Source of the DNA: JAWLGW01 sp964569055
Lineage (GTDB): Bacteria > Planctomycetota > J058
Direction of reading: 5' to 3'
Length of the DNA stretch: 11,792 nt
Assembly (NCBI GenBank): GCA_964569055.1
Contig: CAZMSZ010000237.1
Coordinates: 1-11,792, forward strand
Positions within the stretch are counted from its first letter, which is position 1; each line of letters opens with the position of its first letter. Positions 6,258 through 11,792 of the stretch are shown piece after piece. The notes beneath the pieces are model-generated. The model had not been told where the DNA came from. It ran no database searches and saw only the letters and a program-made list of their open reading frames with translations. The translations under genes and the position numbers were made by a program.

Positions 6258-7408
6258 ACCCGCTCGCGGACGAGCCAGCCGCCCGAGGTGGCGAGCACCC
6301 GCCCCGCCACCTCCAGGGCGGCGTGGGGGCGCGCTCCCCGCCGGGCCGCGGCGGCGAGCGCTCCGCGGGCGGCGGAGTCGCGCACCAGGGCCACGGTCGC
6401 CCGGGCCGTCCCCGCGGGGTCGCCGCCGAGCACCCCGCCCCCGAGCGCGACCACGTGGGCCGCGTTGGCGCTCTCCTGCCCCGGCGCCGCCTCGTAGAAC
6501 ACCGTCGGCTTGCCCAGGGCCAGGCACTCGCTCGTGGTCAGGCCGCCTGGCTTGGTGACCACCACGTCGGCCCCGCGCAACAGGTCCAGCACCGGGCTCA
6601 CGAACCCGCGCACCACGATCCGCCCCGGCAGCCCGCGCGCCGCCCGCGCGACCTCGGCCCGCAGCGCCTCGTTGCGCCCGCACACCACCACCAGGTCGGC
6701 CGCGCCCGCGAGCGCCCGCGCCGTGCGGGTCAGGACGGCCACCAGCGGCCCCATGCCCGCCGCGCCCGCCAGCAGGACCACGGTCGGCCGGTCCGGCGCC
6801 AGCCCCGCCAGGCGCTTGGCGGTCGCCGCCTCGTACGGGTCGCCGCAGGCCGGGTCGACCGGGATCCCGCTCGCGATCACGCGCCGGGTCGGGACCCCAC
6901 CCCGCCGCAGGTCGAGCTTGGCCCGCCCGGGCGGGCAGAAGGTCAGCTCCGCGCGCGGCTGCCGCCACAGCCCGTGGGCCACGTAGTCGGTCACGACCGC
7001 GTACACCGGCGCGTCGAGCCCGCCGCGCGCGCGCTCGCGCAGCGCCATTTCGAGGGGCAGGAAGTGCGTGCACACCACGGCCCGCGGCGAGGCGGCGCGC
7101 AGGAGCTCGAGCAGCGGCTGACCGTGGGTCCGGTTGTAGAGCGCGCGCGCCGCGCGGGCCACCGGCGAGCGGTCGACGTCGCGGGTCAGCGAGAAGAACG
7201 CCCCGTAGAAGCTGGGGGTGTAGGCCACGCTCAGCTCGAACGAGCGCAGGTAGGTCCGTCGAAAGCCCGGCGTCATGAAGTCGAGCGCGTCCACCACCCG
7301 CACCGGCACCCCCGGCTCGAGCTGCGCGAACCCCTTGGCCACCGCCCGCGCCGCCGCCGCATGCCCGCCCCCGCAGCTCGCCTGCAAGATCAACACCTCG
7401 TCGCTCAT
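6251..7408 (-). CDS. GT28 glycosyltransferase, MGDG-synthase / diacylglycerol glucosyltransferase type
   Basis: The family moves a sugar from a nucleotide donor to diacylglycerol or a related lipid at the inner face of the membrane. The 385 residues contain an acceptor-side N-terminal domain (about 1-165) with the glycine-rich loop SCGGGHAAAARAV (11-23), VDALDF (39-44), THFLPLEMAL (114-123) and VVTDYVAHGLW (138-148). The donor-side domain has ASGIPVDP (179-186), VVCGRNEALR (241-250) and KPGGLTTSECLALGKP (286-301), followed by PGQESANA. There is no transmembrane segment; such enzymes usually attach peripherally. The start is ATG 7408 with GAGGAGG six bases upstream. It stands alone, facing the phosphoribosyltransferase gene and next to the assembly gap. 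The sugar donor and lipid acceptor cannot be told from sequence, and MurG is less likely given the N-terminal domain. Confidence 0.92.
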   Translation of the reverse strand: MSDEVLILQASCGGGHAAAARAVAKGFAQLEPGVPVRVVDALDFMTPGFRRTYLRSFELSVAYTPSFYGAFFSLTRDVDRSPVARAARALYNRTHGQPLLELLRAASPRAVVCTHFLPLEMALRERARGGLDAPVYAVVTDYVAHGLWRQPRAELTFCPPGRAKLDLRRGGVPTRRVIASGIPVDPACGDPYEAATAKRLAGLAPDRPTVVLLAGAAGMGPLVAVLTRTARALAGAADLVVVCGRNEALRAEVARAARGLPGRIVVRGFVSPVLDLLRGADVVVTKPGGLTTSECLALGKPTVFYEAAPGQESANAAHVVALGGGVLGGDPAGTARATVALVRDSAARGALAAAARRGARPHAALEVAGRVLATSGGWLVRERVA

Positions 7409-7664
7409 GGAAGGCCTCCTCGCTTCGCCGAGCGCCGCACGCGCGAGCCGTGCCGCACCGCGGCAAGAGCCGTGAGTGCTGGCGCGGCAAGGAGGTGAGG
7501 NNNNNNNNNNNNNNNNNNNNNNNNNNNNNNNNNNNNNNNNNNNNNNNNNNNNNNNNNNNNNNNNNNNNNNNNNNNNNNNNNNNNNNNNNNNNNNNNNNNN
7601 CCGGTCACGCGCTCCGCCCGAGCGAGCACGAGCACGAGCACGAGCACGAGCGCGAGTCGATCGC
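7409..7664. other. Intergenic region containing a 100-N assembly gap
   Basis: Positions 7501-7600 are N. A round 100 usually marks a gap of unknown size, so distance and content here are uncertain and genes may be missing. Left of the gap, AAGGAGGTGA (7489-7498, +) is a perfect ribosome-binding sequence running into the Ns. Right of the gap is a hexamer repeat. No promoter for the GT28 gene is clear. Confidence 0.9.
7624..7647. repeat. Hexanucleotide tandem repeat (GAGCAC)4
   Basis: Four perfect GAGCAC units are followed by GAGCGC. The tract begins 17 bases after the stop codon of the RNase Y homologue and is the reverse complement of the four-unit repeat at 171-194. Such repeats hinder assembly and may have contributed to the nearby gap. 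Confidence 0.9.
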
Positions 7665-9209
7665 CTACCCGGCGACCTCTTGCACTCGGGTCTCCCGGAG
7701 CACGGTCACGGTCACGCGGCCGGGGCCGGGTGAGCCCTCCTCGATCCGGCGGGCGACCTCGCGAGCGAGGCGGAGGGCGGACTTCTCCGAGACGCGGGCG
7801 GGGTCGACCAGGACCCGCAGCTCGCGGCCGGCCTGGACGGCGTAGGCGCGCTCGACGCCGGCGTGCTCGAGCGCGAGCGCCTCGAGCTCGGCGCGGCGGC
7901 GGACCGCGAGGGAGGCCTGCGGCTCGTCGGCCCCCGGCCTGTGGGCGGCGACGGCGGCCGCGATCGCCGTCACGGCCGCGTAGGGCGTGCTCACCTGCGC
8001 GTCCTCGCCGAGCGGCGCGCCGACGGCCGCCGCGAGCGCCTCCACCACCTCCTCGGGCTCTCCGCAGCGGCGCGCGAACTCGGCCGCGGCCGTCGCCGCG
8101 CCGCCGCCCTCCTGCTCGTGCGCCAGCGCGCGGCCGATCGGGTGGAGCAGGCCGCAGCGGCGGGCGACCGCGGGCTCGAGCCCGAGCTCGCCCGCGAGGC
8201 TCCCGGCCAGCAGCGCGGCGTCGATCGCGCGCTGGCGCAGGGAGCCCGGCGGCTCGTCGCCCACGAACTCGAGCCGGCCGAGCACCGCGAGCAGCCGGGG
8301 GTGGAGGGCCTCCACCCCCGCCGCCTCGGCGGTCGTGCGCCCGAGCTCTTGGGTGGCCTCCTCCATGTCCTGCCGGGTCTCGTTGACCACCTGCTCGATC
8401 CGCTCGGGGTCGACCCGGCCGCCCTCGAGCAGCCGCACCAGGGCCCGGCGGCCGAGCTCGCGGCGCACCGGGTCGAACGCCGAGAGCACCACGGCCCCGG
8501 GGGTGTCGTCGATCAGGAGGTCCACGCCCGTGGCCGCCTCGAACGCGCGCGCGTTGCGACCCTCGCGCCCGACGAGCACCGCCTTGAGCTCGTCGTCGGC
8601 GAGCGGCACCACCGTCACCAAAGCCTCGTGCGCCACCGCGCGGGCCACGCGCTGCGCGGCGACCAGGAGCGCCTCGCGGGCCCGTCCGCGCAGGTCCTCC
8701 TGCAGGGTGAGCTCGGCCCGGGCCCGCACCTCTTCGGCCTCGGCCTGGCAGCGCCGCTCGACCTGCTCGAGGAGCAGGTGCTCGGCCTCCTCGCGCCGCA
8801 TGCCCGACACGCGCTCCAGCTCCCGCAGGTGCCGGCCGAGCGCGTGCTCGACCTCGGTGCGGCGCGCCTCGAGCGAGGCCTCGGCCGCCTTGAGCTCGGC
8901 CTCGCGCGTGGCGAGCTGGCGCTCGCGCGCCTCGATCCCGTCGATCCGCCGGTCGAGCGCGTCCTCGCGCACGCGGCAGCGGTCCTCGCGCTCCTTCAGC
9001 TCGGTGCGCGTCATGTCGAGGGCCGACTCGAACGCGTCCCGCTCGCGGAACAGCTTCTCGCGGGCGGTGACGGTCGCCTCGCGGGCGAGGGCCTCGCGGA
9101 ACTCCTCGAGCGCGTCGCGGCGCACGTAAGGCAGGCGCCAGAGCAGGAGCAGCAGACAGACGACGAGGGCGCACAGCCCTCCGAGCACGAACGCGAGACC
9201 GAGCTGCAA
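7665..9209 (-). CDS. rny: RNase Y homologue with a degenerate HD domain (probable pseudoenzyme)
   Basis: RNase Y is a membrane-anchored endoribonuclease that starts mRNA decay. All its parts are here in order over 514 residues, the usual length: one membrane helix (about 4-25), a long charged coiled coil (about 32-195), a KH domain with intact VGREGRNARAFEAATGVDL (213-231) and IDDTPGAVVLSAFDPVRR, an HD-domain region (about 320-425) and the typical C-terminus (AYAVQAGRELRV to VTVTVLRETR). The HD metal ligands are gone: the first His is R327, the HD pair is H356-P357, EGSH is EGGG (367-370), the HH pair is A395-V396 and the last Asp is A418. RNA cleavage by this site is therefore not expected, while RNA binding and membrane scaffolding remain possible. 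The start is TTG 9209 with GGAGG six bases upstream. It is divergent from the PDZ protein gene. Confidence 0.93.
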   Translation of the reverse strand: MQLGLAFVLGGLCALVVCLLLLLWRLPYVRRDALEEFREALAREATVTAREKLFRERDAFESALDMTRTELKEREDRCRVREDALDRRIDGIEARERQLATREAELKAAEASLEARRTEVEHALGRHLRELERVSGMRREEAEHLLLEQVERRCQAEAEEVRARAELTLQEDLRGRAREALLVAAQRVARAVAHEALVTVVPLADDELKAVLVGREGRNARAFEAATGVDLLIDDTPGAVVLSAFDPVRRELGRRALVRLLEGGRVDPERIEQVVNETRQDMEEATQELGRTTAEAAGVEALHPRLLAVLGRLEFVGDEPPGSLRQRAIDAALLAGSLAGELGLEPAVARRCGLLHPIGRALAHEQEGGGAATAAAEFARRCGEPEEVVEALAAAVGAPLGEDAQVSTPYAAVTAIAAAVAAHRPGADEPQASLAVRRRAELEALALEHAGVERAYAVQAGRELRVLVDPARVSEKSALRLAREVARRIEEGSPGPGRVTVTVLRETRVQEVAG

Positions 9210-9215
9210 GGCGCG

Positions 9216-9222
9216 CCTCCAG
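9216..9222 (-). promoter_or_regulatory. Ribosome binding site deciding the TTG start of the RNase Y homologue
   Basis: CTGGAGG is read on the minus strand, six bases before TTG at 9209-9207. This start puts the membrane helix at the very N-terminus, as in RNase Y proteins. Confidence 0.75.
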
Positions 9223-9230
9223 GTCGGCGG

Positions 9231-9236
9231 ATTGTA
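9231..9236 (-). promoter_or_regulatory. Candidate -10 box of the RNase Y homologue
   Basis: TACAAT matches TATAAT at five of six positions and stands out in very GC-rich DNA. The expected transcript start, about seven bases on, falls just before the ribosome site. No clear -35 is seen 16-18 bases upstream. Confidence 0.4.
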
Positions 9237-9283
9237 TGCGACGCCGCGCAGGCGAGGACGTCGCCGCGTCAGCGCAGGCGCGT

Positions 9284-9300
9284 GTTAGCCTCCGCCCCCG
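9284..9300 (+). promoter_or_regulatory. Candidate promoter of the PDZ protein, copy 1 of a 17-base motif
   Basis: GTTAGCCTCCGCCCCCG includes an extended -10 form (TG at 9283-9284, then T and TAGCCT). It matches the motif at 10764-10780 at 14 of 17 positions. It lies about 40 bases from the candidate -10 of the divergent gene. Confidence 0.35.
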
Positions 9301-9325
9301 CGCGCGGCGACCGCGCGCGAGCGCG

Positions 9326-9333
9326 AAGGGAGG
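9326..9333 (+). promoter_or_regulatory. Ribosome binding site deciding the GTG start of the PDZ protein
   Basis: AAGGGAGG lies five bases before GTG 9339. This start gives a clean signal peptide directly at the N-terminus. Confidence 0.7.
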
Positions 9334-9338
9334 CGCGG

Positions 9339-10745
9339 GTGCAAGGCAAGTTCGGGCGGGCGGTCGCGGCCGCGGCCGTGATGCTGACGCTGGGCGCGAC
9401 GCGCGCGCGGGCCGACGAGCTGGCGGACGCCATGCGCCGCGCGGCCGAGCAGCACCGCGCCAGCGTGGTCCGGGTGGAGGCGACGACCCGGGTGGCCGTG
9501 GAGCGCCTCCCCGGCCTCGGTCAAGGCGCGCGCCGCACGCACGAGGTCTCGACGGGCGGCGTGGTGGTCGACGGCGAGGGCCTGGTGGTGTTCCCCGCCG
9601 GCGCGCTCGACCCGGCGGCCCTGGCCTACGCGCTTCTCGGCCGGACCGCCCCGGCCGAGGTCGGCGAGGTGCGCGTGGTGGGCGCCGACGGCCGCGTCCG
9701 CGACGCCGAGTGGCTCGGGCGCGACCTCGCCTCGGGCCTGGCCTTCGCGCGGGTCGGCGCGGCGGGCCGGGAAGGCCTGGCGCCCGTGCGCTGGGGCGGC
9801 GCGGCGCCGGCGCTCGGCGATCCGCTGCTGGTGGTCTCGCTCACCTCGAGCAGCCTGGGCGCCAAGGTCCGGGTCGACCCCGCGCGGGTGGCGTTCGTCG
9901 GCGAGCGCGCCCACGGGGTCTCCCCCGAGCCGAGCCAGGCCCTGGGCGGGCTGGTGGTCGGGTCGGGCGGCGAGCCGCTCGGCCTGCTGAGCAACCTCCC
10001 GGGCCCCGCGCCCGCCGGGGACGTCCTCCGCCCCGACCTCCTGGCCGAGGCCCGGCGGGTCTACCTGATCGGGCACGCGACCGTCGCGCCGCTCGCCGCC
10101 AAGCCGCCGCGCGAGGTCGAAGCGCAGCACGCGCGCACCCGGGAGCGGGCCTGGCTCGGGACTCGCCACGCGCCGCTCACCCCCGAGCGCGCGGCGCAGC
10201 TCGGGCTGGAGGACGTGGCGGGCATCGTGATCGAGGAGCTGTACGAGGGCCCGGCCAAGGCGGCGGGGCTCGCGGTGGGCGACGTGCTGGTCGCCCTGGA
10301 CGAGGTCCCCCTCGACCTCGACCCGGGCGAGTCGTTCGACGCGCTGGTCGCCGACTACCCCGTGGGATCGACCGTGCGGCTCACGGTCCGGCGGGGGGAC
10401 GAGACCAAGCAGGTCGAGGTGACCCTCGGCCCCGGCCCGACCCGCCCGGAGCAGGCCGAGCACCGCCGGCTGCCCGAGCTCGGGTTGCTGGTCCGCGAGC
10501 TGACCTTCTTCGACCGCCGCCCCGCCAAGCTGCCGCCCGAGCGCTCGGGCGCGGTCGTGGTCGAGCTCGAGCCCGACGGGGCCGCCTCGCGCGCGGGGCT
10601 GCGGCCGGACGACCTGATCCTGGGCCTGGACGGGCAGCCCGCCTCGAGCCTGAGCGACGTGGCCGAACGCCTGTCCCAGCCCGGGGAGCACGCCCTCGAG
10701 GTCCGCCGTCGCGACCAGGAGCTGACGCTCCGGGTTCGACGTTGA
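9339..10745 (+). CDS. Secreted HtrA/DegP-like pseudoprotease with two PDZ domains
   Basis: HtrA proteins are envelope serine proteases and chaperones. This 468-residue relative begins with a Sec signal peptide (hydrophobic core about 8-20, likely cut after ARA, residue 25), so it should act in the periplasm. Residues about 36-220 align with the trypsin-like domain, including a STGGVVVDGEGLVV strand and a WLGRDLASGLAFARV segment, but the catalytic triad is absent: His is G88, Asp is G133 and Ser is L202 (ALGGL in place of GNSGG). Two PDZ domains follow (about 270-363, with EGPAKAAGLAVGDVLVALD, and 378-468, with PDGAASRAGLRPDDLILGLD). The start is GTG 9339 with AAGGGAGG five bases upstream; the open frame further left is noise antisense to the neighbouring gene. 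It is probably a peptide-binding sensor or chaperone rather than a protease. Confidence 0.9.
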   Translation: MQGKFGRAVAAAAVMLTLGATRARADELADAMRRAAEQHRASVVRVEATTRVAVERLPGLGQGARRTHEVSTGGVVVDGEGLVVFPAGALDPAALAYALLGRTAPAEVGEVRVVGADGRVRDAEWLGRDLASGLAFARVGAAGREGLAPVRWGGAAPALGDPLLVVSLTSSSLGAKVRVDPARVAFVGERAHGVSPEPSQALGGLVVGSGGEPLGLLSNLPGPAPAGDVLRPDLLAEARRVYLIGHATVAPLAAKPPREVEAQHARTRERAWLGTRHAPLTPERAAQLGLEDVAGIVIEELYEGPAKAAGLAVGDVLVALDEVPLDLDPGESFDALVADYPVGSTVRLTVRRGDETKQVEVTLGPGPTRPEQAEHRRLPELGLLVRELTFFDRRPAKLPPERSGAVVVELEPDGAASRAGLRPDDLILGLDGQPASSLSDVAERLSQPGEHALEVRRRDQELTLRVRR

Positions 10746-10780
10746 ACGGGCTGTGACCGTCCGGTTATCGTGCGCCCCCG
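10742..10780 (+). promoter_or_regulatory. Candidate promoter of the CxxCxxCC protein, copy 2 of the 17-base motif
   Basis: GTTATCGTGCGCCCCCG (10764-10780) repeats the motif found before the PDZ gene, with three mismatches. A possible -35, TTGAAC (10742-10747), overlaps the stop codon of the PDZ gene and lies 18 bases before TATCGT. If real, the downstream gene has its own promoter besides any read-through. Confidence 0.35.
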
Positions 10781-10832
10781 TCCTGCGGGCCGGCAGCCCA
10801 TTCGCTCGCCGCGCTCGGCCTGAGAGGTCGCC

Positions 10833-11405
10833 GTGAGCACCCCCCCCTCGACCAAGCCCGCGCGCCCGCTGCCGGTCGTGAGCGCGGCCGCCGCGAGCCC
10901 CCCCGCCGCGGTGGAGGAGCTTCGCACCAGCAACGAGGTCAACGGCTTCGAGTACAGCCGGCTGCGCGGGATCTGGTTCGTGAGCCTCATCCTGATCGGG
11001 CTGCCGCTGTTCCCGCTGTGGCCGTTCTTCATCGCCTGGGAGGCGGGGGACTGGTCGATCGCCCGCAACTACTTCCGCACCCTCGCCTACGTGGTGCGCA
11101 CGATCCTGGTGCACATCAGCCACGGCTCGTTCGTGCGGCTGCTGAAGTACAACATCGTGCTCGGCCCCGAGGAGGTCCAGCGGCGGATCTCCGCGCGTCG
11201 CGGCGCCTGCACCCGCTGCGCGAAGTGCTGCAAGCAGTACGAGTGCATCTACCTCGGCCAGGACGAGCAGACCAAGGACTACTACTGCAAGGTCTACCAG
11301 ACGCACTACTGGTACTACGGGACCTGCGGGCGCTACCCGATCGACCAGGTCGACATCGACGACCACGGCTGCCCGGGCTTCCACTTCGACGAGTCGCCCG
11401 CGTAG
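10833..11405 (+). CDS. Membrane-anchored CxxCxxCC (YkgJ-like) cysteine-rich protein
   Basis: The 190 residues begin with a Pro/Ala-rich tail (1-25). A hydrophobic stretch follows (about 47-69), long enough for one membrane helix or a tight hairpin, then an amphipathic linker (about 75-115) and a cysteine-rich domain. The domain begins CTRCAKCC (126-133), the signature of the YkgJ-like putative zinc- or iron-binding family, and adds C138, C152, C165 and C180 together with many Tyr and His. A metal or Fe-S site is likely but unproven; no reaction is known for the family as far as I can say. The start is GTG 10833 with GAGAGG five bases upstream. It follows the PDZ gene by 87 bases and converges with yjbQ at 15 bases. 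Which side of the membrane the cysteines face is not clear. Confidence 0.82.
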   Translation: MSTPPSTKPARPLPVVSAAAASPPAAVEELRTSNEVNGFEYSRLRGIWFVSLILIGLPLFPLWPFFIAWEAGDWSIARNYFRTLAYVVRTILVHISHGSFVRLLKYNIVLGPEEVQRRISARRGACTRCAKCCKQYECIYLGQDEQTKDYYCKVYQTHYWYYGTCGRYPIDQVDIDDHGCPGFHFDESPA

Positions 11406-11420
11406 CCACCCAGGCCCGCG

Positions 11421-11792
11421 CTACTCGCCGAGCACCGTCACCACCACGCGCCGGCGGCCCGGCCGGCGGCGGTGCTCGAACAGATAGATCCCCTGCCACG
11501 TGCCGAGGGCCAGGCGACCGTTCGTCACGGGGACCTGCTCGGAGGCCTGCGTGAGCGCGGTCCGAAGGTGCGCCGGCATGTCGTCGGGTCCCTCGGCGGT
11601 GTGCGTGTAGGCGGGGTCGCCTTCGGGCGCCAGGCGCGCGAAGAACGCCTCGAGGTCGGCGCGCGCCGACGGATCGGCGTTCTCCTGGATCAACAGGCTG
11701 GCGGAGGTGTGCTGCACGAACAGGTGGCACAACCCCGTCCGCACGCCGGCCGCGGCCACGACCTCGGCCACCTCGGCGGTGATCTCCAGCAG
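11421..11792 (-). CDS. yjbQ: YjbQ / UPF0047 family protein (N-terminus outside the window)
   Basis: At least 123 codons are present, with the frame open to the right edge (LLEITAEVAEVV...), so only a short N-terminal piece is missing from a family of about 130-140 residues. Diagnostic motifs are HTSASLLIQENADPSARADL, HTAEGPDDMPAHLRTALT and GRLALGTWQGIYLFEHR; the conserved His and Glu of these motifs suggest a metal or phosphate site. E. coli YjbQ has been reported to have weak thiamin phosphate synthase activity, but the true role is unsettled. It faces the CxxCxxCC gene and no operon partner is visible. Confidence 0.95.
   Translation of the reverse strand: MLEITAEVAEVVAAAGVRTGLCHLFVQHTSASLLIQENADPSARADLEAFFARLAPEGDPAYTHTAEGPDDMPAHLRTALTQASEQVPVTNGRLALGTWQGIYLFEHRRRPGRRRVVVTVLGE

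Noticed and set aside
7489..7500. Possible 3' end of a 16S rRNA gene on the minus strand (TCACCTCCTT next to the gap)
   Set aside because: The nearly universal GGA before TCACCTCC is absent (CC is read instead) and the flanking bases do not fit, so this is most simply a ribosome-binding sequence on the + strand or chance.
7665..9209. Calling the RNase Y homologue a decayed pseudogene
   Set aside because: The frame is intact over full length, with a strong ribosome site, conserved KH and C-terminal motifs, and GC-rich third positions, so it appears to be maintained as a protein.
7863..9338. In-frame upstream extension of the PDZ protein
   Set aside because: It lies antisense to the RNase Y homologue and is low-complexity. 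GTG 9339 has a strong ribosome site and is followed directly by a signal peptide.

Overview
The window is very GC-rich, and third codon positions are almost all G or C. GTG and TTG starts are common, each with a good purine-rich ribosome site. Together with an RNase Y homologue, hexanucleotide repeats between genes and a mixed set of small single-gene units, this suggests a high-GC environmental bacterium, most likely Myxococcota (Polyangia-like). That placement is inference; no phylogenetic marker such as rRNA is present. A run of 100 N (7501-7600) shows the contig is a scaffold with an unresolved gap.

Layout: a few codons of an unknown + strand gene (2-70); a 390-base convergent spacer full of short repeats and one large palindrome (71-460); xseA, exonuclease VII large subunit (461-1852, -); a 12-helix-type membrane protein (1949-3163, +) followed closely by a divergent PRPP synthetase (3207-4256, +); a COG2187-type kinase-fold protein (4278-5312, -); a COG1926-type phosphoribosyltransferase (5595-6248, +); a GT28 lipid glycosyltransferase (6251-7408, -), whose stop codon lies in the same perfect palindrome as that of the phosphoribosyltransferase; the N gap and a hexamer repeat; an RNase Y homologue (7665-9209, -); a secreted HtrA-like protein with two PDZ domains (9339-10745, +); a membrane-anchored CxxCxxCC protein (10833-11405, +); and most of a YjbQ/UPF0047 enzyme (11421-11792, -).

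Two themes stand out. First, the PRPP synthetase homologue, the small-molecule-kinase homologue and the phosphoribosyltransferase lie within 3 kb and could form a PRPP/ribose-phosphate salvage or stress module. The PRPP synthetase has unusual residues where ATP is normally held. Second, the RNase Y and HtrA homologues are divergent neighbours sharing 129 bases, and both have lost nearly all catalytic residues while keeping their binding parts: the KH domain and coiled coil in one, two PDZ domains in the other. They look like a pair of pseudoenzymes used as scaffolds or sensors. The PDZ gene and the CxxCxxCC gene after it are preceded by a 17-base motif shared at 14 positions, which may be a common promoter.
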